The notes under the pieces were generated by a model. It saw nothing but the letters and a program-made list of their open reading frames with translations. It did no database searches and was not told the DNA's origin. From Chitinophaga varians (GTDB lineage Bacteria > Bacteroidota > Bacteroidia > Chitinophagales > Chitinophagaceae), in NCBI RefSeq assembly GCF_012641275.1, contig NZ_JABAIA010000001.1, positions 1,984,001 through 2,048,000 of the forward strand: 64,000 bases of DNA, in the 5' to 3' direction. This document shows positions 25,915 to 35,411 of this stretch, piece after piece. Numbering within the stretch: position 1 is the first letter of the stretch; each line of letters starts with the position of its first letter. The position numbers and the translations under genes were made by a program.

Positions 25915-27537
25915 TCAGTAACCCGGATTCTGCGGGAACGGCGTAGACGACCTGTCGATCTGCTCCTGCGGGATAGGCCGCAGCAGATGATGGGGGTCTA
26001 TATTGGCCGATGCTTCCGGATTGTGCTTACGTACTCTCTCCAGGAGCTTACCGGTCCGTTTCAGGTCAAACCAGGCCAGCTGCTCTCCAACCAGCTCCCT
26101 GCCTCTTTCGTCCAGCAGGAAGTCGATATTGATATCGCCGGCTTTGATTTTCATCGCCTCCTGGTTCGCCTGCGTTTCAGCTGGTGTAGTACCCTGACGG
26201 GCAGCTCTGACCCGCACTACGTTCACCATATCAGCGGCACCTTGTGCATTCCCCAGTTTATAGAGCGCTTCGGCAGCAATCAGGTAGGTCTCAGCCAACC
26301 GGAAGGCAATAAAGGGCCTTACACCGGAAGCCTGGTTATCGGGGCGCAGGGCGTCTGCGAATTTGTTCAGGGACGGATACAGCTTTTCGGTATACTTATC
26401 AGAACCCACCAGCAGATAGTGTTTGCTGGCCACTTCCGCCGGCGTAACCGGGCGGCCTGGCATATATACGGCCGTGTCACCCAGATTCATCACCCAGGGA
26501 GTGGTAACAGGTTTGTTCACAAACCAAACGGTAGTGAACCATTTCTGATAACGGGTATCATACACCCGCTCCTTGTAAAGCGTATCGATCAGGTAGGCGG
26601 TAGGACGGAAACGTTTCCACGGCGTACCGTTAGGCAGGTCACGCTGCATACCGTTCAGCACATCGTACTGCATGAGGAAAAAGCGGCAGGCATTGTTGTC
26701 GGGCGACGCATACAGCGGGTCAGTGGTGTACTGTGCCGCGAAGATGGTTTCTGTATTGTTTTCGTTGCCCTGTGCCCATACTTTTCCGGGATCGTCCAAT
26801 AACTTCAGGCCATAATTTTTGATGACGCCTTCTGCGTATTTATCTGCATTGGCATAATCGTCCGGCTTCGCATCAGGCGAAGTGGCGCGGGTGAGATACA
26901 CCCTGGCCAGCAGGTGTTCTGCCGCCGGTTTGGTAGCGCGGCCCCAGTCGCTCTGCGTTGGCGGCAGGTATTGCGCGGCCTTCGTCAGATCGTCAATGAT
27001 GGCATCGTATACTTTAGCGGTACTGTCGCGGGTAGCGGCTGTATTGATCTCTTTATTTTCGTGTAGCCGTAAGGGTATGTTACCAAAAGTCTGCATCAGC
27101 AGGAAGTGATAATGTGCCCGGCAAAACAAGGCTTCACCCACCCCTTTGAACTTAGCGGCAGAATCGAGGCCGCTTACCTTATCTGCGCGGTCTACCACCA
27201 CGTTACAGTTGTTGATGGACTGGTACAGGCCATTCCACAATTCCCTCACGTGATCGTAGCGGGCGTCCAGCTGGGAAGTGTACTGGTTGGCAAATTTAAA
27301 GTTTCCGTCAGAGCCGTTGGTGTAGGTATCTGTTCCTGCAACGGTGAGGGTCATGCCCCTTTCTGTGCTATAAAAGATGCGCATGCCGGCGTAACCTGCG
27401 TTGACAGCGGTGGTGAAACCATTCCGCGTATTATAGAAATCATCGGTTGTATTGGTGACTACATCTTCGTCCAGCATTTTGTTACACCCTGTACCGGCGA
27501 GTGCTGTTAATGCTATTGCCCACAAAATATTTTTCAT
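25915..27537 (-). CDS. SusD/RagB-family nutrient-binding lipoprotein
   Basis: 540 residues. Lipoprotein signal with LAGTGCNKMLDE (Cys18) puts it on the outer membrane surface. TPR-like helices of the SusD fold are seen in LWNGLYQSINNCNVVVDRAD and GEALFCRAHYHFLLMQTFGNIPL, and the C-terminal RagB/SusD domain has PFIAFRLAETYLIAAEALYKLGNAQGAADMVNVVRVRA and ELVGEQLAWFDLKRTGKL. It ends IPQEQIDRS...QNPGY as usual. It forms the lid of the SusC transporter encoded 26 bp upstream. The glycan or other ligand is unknown; no glycoside hydrolase is linked. Confidence 0.95.
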   Translation of the reverse strand: MKNILWAIALTALAGTGCNKMLDEDVVTNTTDDFYNTRNGFTTAVNAGYAGMRIFYSTERGMTLTVAGTDTYTNGSDGNFKFANQYTSQLDARYDHVRELWNGLYQSINNCNVVVDRADKVSGLDSAAKFKGVGEALFCRAHYHFLLMQTFGNIPLRLHENKEINTAATRDSTAKVYDAIIDDLTKAAQYLPPTQSDWGRATKPAAEHLLARVYLTRATSPDAKPDDYANADKYAEGVIKNYGLKLLDDPGKVWAQGNENNTETIFAAQYTTDPLYASPDNNACRFFLMQYDVLNGMQRDLPNGTPWKRFRPTAYLIDTLYKERVYDTRYQKWFTTVWFVNKPVTTPWVMNLGDTAVYMPGRPVTPAEVASKHYLLVGSDKYTEKLYPSLNKFADALRPDNQASGVRPFIAFRLAETYLIAAEALYKLGNAQGAADMVNVVRVRAARQGTTPAETQANQEAMKIKAGDINIDFLLDERGRELVGEQLAWFDLKRTGKLLERVRKHNPEASANIDPHHLLRPIPQEQIDRSSTPFPQNPGY

Positions 27538-27563
27538 GTTGGAATGTTTTTGATTGAAAAAAA

Positions 27564-30500
27564 TTAGAACCGTGCATTCACACCAAACTGCAACATCCAG
27601 GTGGCGGGTGCGTCAATACCAATTACGTTCACGTCTTCAGGATCTACTCCCTTGTATTTCTGTCTGTAAGGCGCCAGGATGAGTGGTTGTTTTACACTCA
27701 CATTAAAGCGCAGGTCCTGCATCTGCATACGTTTCACGGTAGCTTCCGGCAACGCATAAGAGAGGGAGATGTTCCTGATTTTAAAGAAAGAACCATCAAA
27801 ATAGCTGAGGGACTGGTAATTGACCGGACGCTCCTGGTTGGCATTGGGCCGTGGGAAATCGTTGGTCGGATTAGTAGGTGTCCAGTAGTTGATGTTCAGG
27901 TTATTGAAACGGCCGAACAATGTGTTGGTATTTTGATAGAAATCGCTTTTGATCATACCGCCTACACGGGCAAAGGCTACTACAGACAATTCAAAGTTTT
28001 TATAGGAAAGCCGTTGGGTCATACCGGCAGTCCAGTCGGGCTGCGGTGTACCGAGTATTTTACGATCGCTGGCATCGATTTTTTTATCGCCATTGGTGTC
28101 TTCCACTTTGATTTCACCTGGTTTGGGTTTATAGAGCAGCCCATCGGTTTTATCGTTGGTTTGCCAGATACCGATTTTGTTGTAGTCGTAGTACACGTAT
28201 GTAGGCTGACCTACAAACCAGCCGTTGCCGATATCTTCTGTCTTACCACCCATCAGTTCCAGGATTTTAGACCGGTTGCGGGAGAAGTTCACGTCCATGC
28301 TCCAGTTAAATCCTTTCGGATTGTCGATGATGATGCCGGACAGTGCTACTTCCCAGCCGGTATTGCTGGTGGCGCCTACGTTTTGCAGGACGCTGTTGAA
28401 GCCGTTGCTGTAAGGCAGCAGGAAAGGCATGAGCAGGTCTGTGGTTTTCTGTTTATAGAAATCGACCGTACCGGTCAGGCGGTCTTTAAAGAAGCCGAAG
28501 TCAAGGCCGGCATCGAAGGAAGTGGTGGTTTCCCAGGTAAGATTGGGGTTACGCAGCATTTGCGGCGTATAACCGAGCACGCCTTTTCCGCCGAACGAGT
28601 AGGGAATACGTGCCAGCAAACCCTGTGTAGCATATGGATCTATACCGGTATTGCCTATACGGCCGAAGCTGGCGCGCAGTTTCATATGGCTGATGTTACG
28701 GCTGTTTTTGAGGAACTGTTCGTTGCTCATATTCCAGGCGGCGGCCACGGAGGGGAAATAGCCCCACTTATGACCGGGAGCGAAGCGGGAGGAGCCGTCA
28801 GCGCGCATTGTCAGCGTCACGAGATAACGGTCATCATATCCGTAGTTGAGGCGTCCCATATAAGACAGGATGGTCCAGGTACCGAGGCTGCTGCCAACGC
28901 CGGTAACGTTCATTGCCTGACCGAGGTTGTAGTATTCCTGAGCTTCCACGAGCACGCCGCGTACGTTGGCCGTGGTGCTGTCGCCTCTTTGTCTTTGTAC
29001 GCTGTACAGACCGGTGAAGCCGATATTATGTTTTTTGTTGAAAGTTTTATTGTAGGTGACTACGTTTTCCACGGTGTATGCAATCGTTTCTCCGCTGGTT
29101 TTGGAAGCGGTGGCATCGCCGCCGCCGATCAGGAGATCGAACGTGTTCTTACCCTGGAACAGGCCGTAGTTGTATTGCGAGATATCCGGTCCAACGTTCA
29201 GCCTGTACTTAAGGCCGTCGATTATTTCCACTTCGCCATAAAGACTGGTAAAAAGACGGAAACGTTTGCGGTTCTCCGTGCGGGCGCCCGGCACGTAGTC
29301 CAGCAACGGGTTGGGCAGGTTACTGTCATTGTTCGGGAAGGTGATCAGGTTGCCGTTATCATCATAGGGAGATGAGATGGGCAGCATACGGATGGCGTTG
29401 TTGATGCCATTGTAAGTTTCGCCTTTGCGGTTGCTATAGGAAGCGAGCATGGTGGCGCCTACTTTTACGCGGGAACCGATCATCTGATCGAGGCTGATAT
29501 TGATATTATAGCGTTCATAGCTTTGCAGTTTCAACACGCCCTGGTCTTTGAAGTAGCCGAGGCCGACCGCATATTTTGTTTTTTCCGTGCCGCCGTTTAC
29601 GCCGAGGGAGTGGTTGGTTTGGTATCCGGTAGACAGGAGCAGTTTTTGCCAGTCGGTGTTGGTGCCTTTCTGAATGCCTGCATATTCCTGCGGAACAAAG
29701 ATGGCTCTGTCGGAGGAGTCGCGGTTGTTGTCATTGTACTTACCGATGGTGCGGTAGGCTTCGCGGCGCATTTCGGCGAACTGGGCGCCGTTCATCAGGT
29801 CTGTTTGTCCGAGGTTTTTCACCATGCCATAGGAGCCGGAATAGGTCACAATCGGGCGACTGGTTTTACCGCGGGTAGTGGTGATCAGCACTACGCCGTT
29901 GGCGCCGCGGGAACCGTAGATAGCCGTTGCAGAGGCATCTTTCAGGATCTCCATGGACTGGATGGTGCCCGGACCGATATCATTCAAACTGCCGGAGTAC
30001 GGGATACCGTCAATTACATAAAGCGGATCGTTGCCGGCGGAGAGGGAGCGGGTACCGCGGATGCGGACCGTGGGCTCGTCGCCGGGTTTGGCGCTGTTGC
30101 TGATGACGTCCACACCAGGCGTACGGCCTTGCAGCGCCTGTTGCGCGTTGGTCACCGGTACTTCCTGGATGGCTTTACTGCTGACAGAAGCGATGGAGCC
30201 GGTCACATCTTTTTTCTTTTGTTGACCATAGCCAACAACAACAATTTCTTCCAGTTTTTTCTGGTCTTCCTCCAGGGTGATGCTGATGACGCCGCGTCCG
30301 GAGACGGGTTCTTCATGCCGGGTGTAGCCGATGAAGGAAAAAACCAGTACAGCATTGGAGGAATTGGCAACCTGTAATTTAAAGTGTCCATTAGCGTCGG
30401 TCTGCGTGCCGGAAGTACCGCCTTTAACAGCTACCGTAACGCCTACCAGGGGAGTCTTATCTTTTGCTACAACATTTCCCTCCACCTGTTTGGATTGTGC

Positions 30501-30566
30501 TTGAGCAAGCTGATGGCATAGCAGCAGGCATAACGCTGCAAAACATAAGCGTGAAATCCTATTCAT
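27564..30566 (-). CDS. SusC/RagA-family TonB-linked outer membrane transporter
   Basis: 1000 residues. Signal peptide (about 1-23, ALCLLLCHQLAQAQ); carboxypeptidase-regulatory-like domain (about 28-105, VEGNVVAKDKTPLVGVTVAV); SusC signature LEEIVVVGYGQQKKKDVTGSIASV (about 106-130); plug with IRGTRSLSAGNDPLYVIDGIPY and ATAIYGSRGANGVVLITT; large beta barrel ending in aromatic Phe (FGVNARF). Imports an oligosaccharide or similar ligand with SusD. Its promoter carries a LacI-type operator over the -33 element (30617-30654), and it is divergent from a DUF1080 gene with the same type of operator. Confidence 0.96.
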   Translation of the reverse strand: MNRISRLCFAALCLLLCHQLAQAQSKQVEGNVVAKDKTPLVGVTVAVKGGTSGTQTDANGHFKLQVANSSNAVLVFSFIGYTRHEEPVSGRGVISITLEEDQKKLEEIVVVGYGQQKKKDVTGSIASVSSKAIQEVPVTNAQQALQGRTPGVDVISNSAKPGDEPTVRIRGTRSLSAGNDPLYVIDGIPYSGSLNDIGPGTIQSMEILKDASATAIYGSRGANGVVLITTTRGKTSRPIVTYSGSYGMVKNLGQTDLMNGAQFAEMRREAYRTIGKYNDNNRDSSDRAIFVPQEYAGIQKGTNTDWQKLLLSTGYQTNHSLGVNGGTEKTKYAVGLGYFKDQGVLKLQSYERYNINISLDQMIGSRVKVGATMLASYSNRKGETYNGINNAIRMLPISSPYDDNGNLITFPNNDSNLPNPLLDYVPGARTENRKRFRLFTSLYGEVEIIDGLKYRLNVGPDISQYNYGLFQGKNTFDLLIGGGDATASKTSGETIAYTVENVVTYNKTFNKKHNIGFTGLYSVQRQRGDSTTANVRGVLVEAQEYYNLGQAMNVTGVGSSLGTWTILSYMGRLNYGYDDRYLVTLTMRADGSSRFAPGHKWGYFPSVAAAWNMSNEQFLKNSRNISHMKLRASFGRIGNTGIDPYATQGLLARIPYSFGGKGVLGYTPQMLRNPNLTWETTTSFDAGLDFGFFKDRLTGTVDFYKQKTTDLLMPFLLPYSNGFNSVLQNVGATSNTGWEVALSGIIIDNPKGFNWSMDVNFSRNRSKILELMGGKTEDIGNGWFVGQPTYVYYDYNKIGIWQTNDKTDGLLYKPKPGEIKVEDTNGDKKIDASDRKILGTPQPDWTAGMTQRLSYKNFELSVVAFARVGGMIKSDFYQNTNTLFGRFNNLNINYWTPTNPTNDFPRPNANQERPVNYQSLSYFDGSFFKIRNISLSYALPEATVKRMQMQDLRFNVSVKQPLILAPYRQKYKGVDPEDVNVIGIDAPATWMLQFGVNARF

Positions 30567-30616
30567 AACGTTATCAGTTTTTCAAAAAATGGAATTGGGT
30601 ACTAACTTATCCAGCC

Positions 30617-30654
30617 CAAAATAATAATAATTTGCAGAGATGCAAACGATTGCA
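30617..30654 (-). promoter_or_regulatory. susC 1 promoter with LacI-type operator
   Basis: On the minus strand: TTTG (30646-30643), 18-bp spacer, TTATTTTG (30624-30617), a one-mismatch match to TTTG-N19-TAnnTTTG. The -33 TTTG lies within the palindromic operator TGCAAACGATTGCA (30641-30654, plus-strand reading), which has the central CG and TGCAA/TTGCA arms typical of LacI-family sites. Occupancy would block the -33 contact. Confidence 0.6.
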
Positions 30655-31087
30655 ATTTTAGGAATGCAATTTTTTTGCGGGCCAGGAGGTAAAAGTGGGG
30701 GCAGCAAAGGGATTATCGCGGTTTTGGGGACTGGGCAATTTTGACAATATTTTTTAACATCTTTTGGATGAGGCTTTTATACAGAAGTTTTTTTAAGAAG
30801 ATTTCCGGGAGATGATCAGGTTATTTTTCCGGAGAACATTTTTCTGAAGTTGAATTGAGCTGGTTGACTGGTAGCGTTTTTCGGCAATATGGTTAACTAT
30901 ACTATCGTTAATGGGAAATTATCATCTTTGTAAGCAGGGCATTCAGCGAGATTTCCCAAAAGAAATTCAGGTAAGAGACTGTAATATCTTCAGTAGATCG
31001 GCAACTAAAAAGTAAGCGTTTATGGTTGGCTGGCATCTACCTTGGTCAACCCAGCCCTATTATTTTCCGTCTTGAAAAGTTTTTTTC

Positions 31088-31128
31088 TTTGCAATCGGTT
31101 GTAAAAATCATTTTCATTGCCTAATTTG
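31088..31128 (+). promoter_or_regulatory. Promoter of the double-DUF1080 gene with LacI-type operator
   Basis: TTTGCAATCGGTTGTAAA (31088-31105) is a near-perfect palindrome around a central CG. In the direction of transcription it shares TTGCAATCGnTTGnA with the susC 1 operator. Its GTTG (31098-31101) sits 19 bp before CTAATTTG (31121-31128), so the operator covers the -33 element. The ATG is at 31155. Confidence 0.55.
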
Positions 31129-31154
31129 ACACCTTCATTCCAGTATAACAAGTT

Positions 31155-32522
31155 ATGAAAAAGACGATTTTACTATGCGGCAGCCTGCTTTTTATGTACG
31201 GCAGCCTGTTTGCCCAAAAGGGCCAGTGGCAAACGCTTTTTAATGGCAAAGACCTGAAAGGCTGGAAACAGCTGGGAGGCAAGGCGGTATATAATGTAGA
31301 GGACGGACAGATAGTCGGTACAACAGTGACCGGCACCCCCAACTCCTTCCTGGCCACCGATAAGGACTACGGAGATTTCATCCTGGAGCTGGAATTTAAA
31401 CTGGGCGCTCCTTTTAACTCCGGTATACAATTTCGCAGCCAGAGCCGCGACGACTATCAGAATGGCCGTGTATTTGGCTACCAGATGGAGATAGACCCGT
31501 CTGACCGCAAGTGGAGCGGTGGTGTGTACGAAGAAGGCCGGAGAGGCTGGCAATACCCTATGGAGTTGAATCCTGCGGGGCAAAATGCATTCAAACCTAC
31601 CGACTGGAATAAATACCGTATTGAATGCAGGGGCAATGAAATCCGTACCTGGGTGAACGGCGTTCCTACCGCACATCTGGTGGATACCGCGCTGCCTAAA
31701 GGTTTTATCGCATTGCAGGTGCATGGCATCGGCAAAAATGCCGCTGACGAAAACAAACATATTTACTGGAAAAATATCCGGATCATAGACAAACCGGCAG
31801 CTTCCCAGTATTCTCCCTATGATAATATCTATGTGGTGAATAATGTGGACAACACTATTTCCGGTCAGCAGAAAAAGAACGGATACCAGCTGCTGTGGGA
31901 CGGTAAGACCTCCAAAGGCTGGAGAGGCGCTTACAGAAAGGATTTCCCCACTTCCGGCTGGCATATCCAGGACGGCATGCTGACCATTATGCATTCCAAC
32001 GGGGATGAAGAAGGCAGCGGCGGCGACATCGTCACAGAAAAAGAATACGGCGCCTTTGAAATGGAGTTTATGTTCAAACTCACGCCAGGAGCCAACAGCG
32101 GGGTGAAATATTTCGTAAATGAATCATATGAAACCGGTGGAAAATCTGCCATTGGGCTGGAGTACCAGGTACTGGATGATGAAAAACACCCGGACGCCAA
32201 GCTGGGACGCGACGGAAACCGTACCCTGGCGTCACTTTACGATCTCATGACAAGAAAACAGGAAAAACGTGCCCTGCTACCTATTGGAGATTGGAACAAA
32301 GGTCGTATTATTGTGTATCCAAATAACCACGTAGAGCACTGGCTGAACGGTTTTAAAGTATTGGAATATGAACGGGGCTCCCAAGCCTTCAAAGACCTGG
32401 TGGCGATCAGCAAATACAAAAACTGGAAGAATTTTGGGTTATGGCCGGTAGGACACATTCTGTTACAAGACCATGGTAACGAGGTGTCTTTCAAAAGCAT
32501 TCGAATTAAAGTATTGAAATAA
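31155..32522 (+). CDS. Secreted double-DUF1080 protein (3-keto-disaccharide hydrolase family)
   Basis: 455 residues. A signal peptide (about 1-20, LLCGSLLFMYGSLFAQ) precedes two DUF1080 beta-sandwich domains. Domain 1 (about 23-212): TLFNGKDLKGWKQLGG, NSGIQFRSQSRDD, GRRGWQYPMELNP. Domain 2 (about 240-455): LLWDGKTSKGWRGAYRKDFP, MEFMFKLTPGANSGVKYFVNE, LGLEYQVLDDEKHPDAK-like segment, GHILLQDHGNEVSFKSIRIKVLK. The second keeps the longer insert around YQVLDDEKHP seen in family members acting on sugars. Divergent from the SusCD pair and sharing its operator type, so it likely processes the imported glycoside. A terminator follows. Confidence 0.9.
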   Translation: MKKTILLCGSLLFMYGSLFAQKGQWQTLFNGKDLKGWKQLGGKAVYNVEDGQIVGTTVTGTPNSFLATDKDYGDFILELEFKLGAPFNSGIQFRSQSRDDYQNGRVFGYQMEIDPSDRKWSGGVYEEGRRGWQYPMELNPAGQNAFKPTDWNKYRIECRGNEIRTWVNGVPTAHLVDTALPKGFIALQVHGIGKNAADENKHIYWKNIRIIDKPAASQYSPYDNIYVVNNVDNTISGQQKKNGYQLLWDGKTSKGWRGAYRKDFPTSGWHIQDGMLTIMHSNGDEEGSGGDIVTEKEYGAFEMEFMFKLTPGANSGVKYFVNESYETGGKSAIGLEYQVLDDEKHPDAKLGRDGNRTLASLYDLMTRKQEKRALLPIGDWNKGRIIVYPNNHVEHWLNGFKVLEYERGSQAFKDLVAISKYKNWKNFGLWPVGHILLQDHGNEVSFKSIRIKVLK

Positions 32523-32563
32523 AATATTTTTTATCTTTTTTTTCATTGTTCACTGTTCTAAAT

Positions 32564-32593
32564 AAGCATTCCGATTCTTCGGAATGCTTTTTT
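32564..32593 (+). terminator. Terminator of the double-DUF1080 gene
   Basis: AAGCATTCCG (32564-32573), loop ATTCTT, CGGAATGCTT (32580-32589), then TTTT (T-run 32588-32593). Confidence 0.92.
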
Positions 32594-32637
32594 GTTGTTG
32601 GGATTTGATTAAATTGTTTACTTAATCCATACTCAAC

Positions 32638-34410
32638 ATGAAATACGCCTCTTTATTGTTAGTGGGCAGTGTGCTGGCCGCCACCTCCTGCCAGCAGAAA
32701 AGTTCCCACAACGGCCAACAAGCCTCGCGGGACTCCCTGCACCAGCTGGTGGAGCGCTATTACGATGGTAATATGGCCCTGCAGCCGCTTCAAGCCACTT
32801 TCAACGGTGAAAACAAATACAACGACCAGCTGCCGACAGATATCGGAGCTGCCTTCCGGCAACATGCCGATTCTTTCCTGGCCGCCTACCAGCAGTCCCT
32901 CAAAAATATCGACACCACGGGATTGTCCGGCAACGACCGCATCACTTATGACATGCTGGAAAGGGAGCTTTCGCTCAACCGGGAAATGCTTACATACCAC
33001 GACTACCTGATGCCGGTGCAACAGTTCACCTGCCTGCCTATCACGCTCGCTCAGCTAGGCTCCGGCTCCTCCGCCCAACCTTTCAAAACAAAAAAAGACT
33101 ACGAAAATTTCATGCATCGGATGGAAGGTTTTTCTGTGTGGGCAGACACCGCCATCTCCAATATGCGCCAAGGCATCGCTACCGGTTATGTATTACCGGA
33201 AAAACTGGTGATCAAAACACTGCCGCAACTGAAAGACCTGGCTAAAAAAGATACGGCCAACGTTTTCTACACACCTCTTAAAACACTGCCCGATTCACTG
33301 GATGCTGCCGCTAAACAGCAGTTGACAGCCGATTACACGGCAGCCATCGAAAAATACATCCTCCCGGCATACGGAAAGCTGTATACCTTCATGCAAACAG
33401 AATATCTGCCCAAAGCCCGCAAAACCAGCGGTATCGGAGGTATTCCTGACGGAAAGAAATATTACGGGTTCCTCGTCAGATACTGGACTTCCACCAACCA
33501 GACACCGGATGAAATCTATGCCATCGGCGAACGCGAAGTGGCCCGTATCCGCCAGGAAATGGAAGAAGTAAAAAACAGCACCGGCTTCAAAGGAGATCTG
33601 ACGGCTTTCTTCGCGGAAGTACGCAACGACAAAAAACTGCGCATTTTCAAAACACCCGGCGCCATCCTCGATTCCTTTAAAGCGATCGAAAACAAAATCA
33701 TGCCCGGCGTCAGAAAAATGTATGGTCATCTGCCTAAATCCAAATTCGAGATCAGGCAAACAGAAGCCTTCCGCGCTGCATCAGCCTCCGCTGAATACCA
33801 GCCCGGCAATCCGGACGGTTCCCGTCCCGGTATCTTCTACGTTCCTATCCTGAATGCAGCTGAATTCCCTTACCCCGGCATGGAAAGCCTCTTCCTGCAT
33901 GAAGCCATTCCTGGTCACCACTTCCAGTCCTCCCTGCAACAGGAAAACGATTCCCTGCCCAGGTTCCGCCGCTTCAACTGGGTGGGTGCCTTCGGCGAAG
34001 GATATGCTCTCTACTGCGAAAGCCTCGGTAAGGAACTGGGACTGTATACCGATCCGTATATGTACTTCGGCCGGCTGACTGATGAAATCCATCGTGCTAT
34101 TCGTTTAGTCGTAGACGTTGGCATGCATCATAAAGGCTGGACCCGTGAACAGGCCATTAAATATATGATGGACAATGAACCGGTGTCTGAACACGACGCT
34201 ACTGCGGAAGTAGAGCGTTACATGGTCATCCCCGGCCAGGCACTGTCTTACAAAATAGGAGAGCTCAAAATAAGAGAACTGCGGGAGAAATATACCAAAG
34301 CACTGGGCGATAAATTCAGTCTTCCTGCTTTCCATGACGAACTGCTGAAAGATGGCTGCGTGCCGCTTTCCATACTCGAACAGAAAATGACACGGTTCTA
34401 TGGCCAGTAA
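32638..34410 (+). CDS. DUF885-family lipoprotein, putative zinc metallopeptidase
   Basis: 590 residues. Lipoprotein signal (LVGSVLAATSCQQ, Cys19). The DUF885 body is mostly helical and shows the putative metal motif LFLHEAIPGHHFQ (about 417-429, an HExxxxH-type arrangement) and FGEGYALYCESLGKELG with a conserved Glu, which together resemble a gluzincin/M32-like site. C-terminal YMVIPGQALSYKIGELKIRELREKYTKALGDKFSLPAFHDELLKDGCVPLSILE is typical. Proteins of this family are often annotated as dipeptidases by remote similarity, but activity is unproven here. Own terminator; independent transcription unit. Confidence 0.9.
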   Translation: MKYASLLLVGSVLAATSCQQKSSHNGQQASRDSLHQLVERYYDGNMALQPLQATFNGENKYNDQLPTDIGAAFRQHADSFLAAYQQSLKNIDTTGLSGNDRITYDMLERELSLNREMLTYHDYLMPVQQFTCLPITLAQLGSGSSAQPFKTKKDYENFMHRMEGFSVWADTAISNMRQGIATGYVLPEKLVIKTLPQLKDLAKKDTANVFYTPLKTLPDSLDAAAKQQLTADYTAAIEKYILPAYGKLYTFMQTEYLPKARKTSGIGGIPDGKKYYGFLVRYWTSTNQTPDEIYAIGEREVARIRQEMEEVKNSTGFKGDLTAFFAEVRNDKKLRIFKTPGAILDSFKAIENKIMPGVRKMYGHLPKSKFEIRQTEAFRAASASAEYQPGNPDGSRPGIFYVPILNAAEFPYPGMESLFLHEAIPGHHFQSSLQQENDSLPRFRRFNWVGAFGEGYALYCESLGKELGLYTDPYMYFGRLTDEIHRAIRLVVDVGMHHKGWTREQAIKYMMDNEPVSEHDATAEVERYMVIPGQALSYKIGELKIRELREKYTKALGDKFSLPAFHDELLKDGCVPLSILEQKMTRFYGQ

Positions 34411-34444
34411 GATTTTTTAAGAGGTTTCTTTTGAAAATGATATC

Positions 34445-34477
34445 ACTGCCTGGCTGTTATACGGCCGGGCAGTTTTT
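34445..34477 (+). terminator. Terminator of the DUF885 gene
   Basis: Ten-pair stem (34445-34454 with 34464-34473, one G-T pair), followed by TTTTT. Confidence 0.85.
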
Positions 34478-34501
34478 ATTGATCAAAGGCATAGTCCGGG
34501 T

Positions 34502-35197
34502 TTATTGGTTTGCCTGCGTTTTAGGCAACAGGTATTTGGCGATATCAAAACTGGGCGGGGGTGGGTCTTCTATATAAGCGCTTTCAATAGCTTCGCGGGA
34601 TGGGTACAGCTTAAACCCTTTCTGCCACACAGGTTTGGAACGGTCTTCTTCTTCCAGGCCCGGAGTAACTTCCAGTTTCAGCTTGTGGAATACGGCAGCG
34701 AGGCAGTTTTCCAACCTTGGTGCATTCTGTTCTGCCAGTCCAATCTGCCAGTTGTAGTTATCTGTATCGTCCAGCACTACCGGCACCCAGATGGTTTTGG
34801 CGGTAGTGATCTTAAAACTTCTCTCTGTAAAACGCACATCTGCCAGCTGTACCAGATCTTTTTGTACGGCCTCCTCTCCATTGGGCAGCTTCACTATCCC
34901 ATGGCCATAGATGGACAATTTCTGCTTGATCACCCGCGAACGCACCCACTGCCGGATTTCCGCCACGATGTCATCGATGCTGGTGCCAGAGAACTCAAAT
35001 TTCTTCGACCGGTTGAGGTTGACAGGTATTAGCAACTGTGCCGCATGCAATATTTCAAGCACTCGGTGGATATCCTCAAAAATCCGTTCGTCGGGAACGC
35101 CGATTGTATTGTAATCTTCATAGATATGCTGGTCCGGGTCCCTGTACAGCCATTGTAAGGAATAATCAGCATTGGGGAAATCCACTTTCTTTGTCAT
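34502..35197 (-). CDS. Hypothetical protein
   Basis: 231 residues, cytoplasmic by composition: no signal peptide, no membrane helix. Visible features are an acidic N-terminus (FPNADYSLQWLYRDPDQHIYEDY), helices around RIFEDIHRVLEILHAAQLL and DDIVAEIRQWVRSRVIKQKL, a beta-rich middle (FKITTAKTIWVPVVLDDTDNYNWQIGLAEQN) and a Pro-rich C-terminal segment (IEDPPPPSFDIAKYLLP). I recognise no family. It lies alone between the DUF885 gene and a divergent TauE gene. The open frame, length and codon use like its neighbours support a real gene. Confidence 0.75.
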   Translation of the reverse strand: MTKKVDFPNADYSLQWLYRDPDQHIYEDYNTIGVPDERIFEDIHRVLEILHAAQLLIPVNLNRSKKFEFSGTSIDDIVAEIRQWVRSRVIKQKLSIYGHGIVKLPNGEEAVQKDLVQLADVRFTERSFKITTAKTIWVPVVLDDTDNYNWQIGLAEQNAPRLENCLAAVFHKLKLEVTPGLEEEDRSKPVWQKGFKLYPSREAIESAYIEDPPPPSFDIAKYLLPKTQANQ

Positions 35198-35356
35198 ATC
35201 ACAATTTAACTGCTATTCGTTAGCGGTATGAAAATAACGAATATTCAGTTCATTAGCTTTATAGACTAGCAATAAATATAATATATTGTTATCTCCCATA
35301 ACTTATAGTTATCACCCATATTAATAAATGCCCCCTATTTTTGATAAACCTGTAAT

Positions 35357-35387
35357 TGAGACAAACCAACCACCAACCATTAGTTTG
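35357..35387 (+). promoter_or_regulatory. Predicted promoter of the TauE/SafE gene
   Basis: TTAGTTTG (35380-35387) differs from TAnnTTTG at one base; a TTG lies about 21 bp upstream near 35356-35358. Start codon at 35412 leaves a leader of about 20 bases. The same TTAGTTTG octamer is upstream of dnaB. Confidence 0.4.
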
Positions 35388-35411
35388 CACATTCCCGGAG
35401 GGATAAATTGA

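Larger units (their letters stand above)
30567..31154. other. 588-bp divergent control region between susC 1 and the double-DUF1080 gene
   Basis: Contains a LacI-type operator/promoter at each end (30617-30654 and 31088-31128). The middle 30660-31080 is AT-rich with no supported gene. It is an unusually long spacer for this gene-dense window and could hide further sites. Confidence 0.6.
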
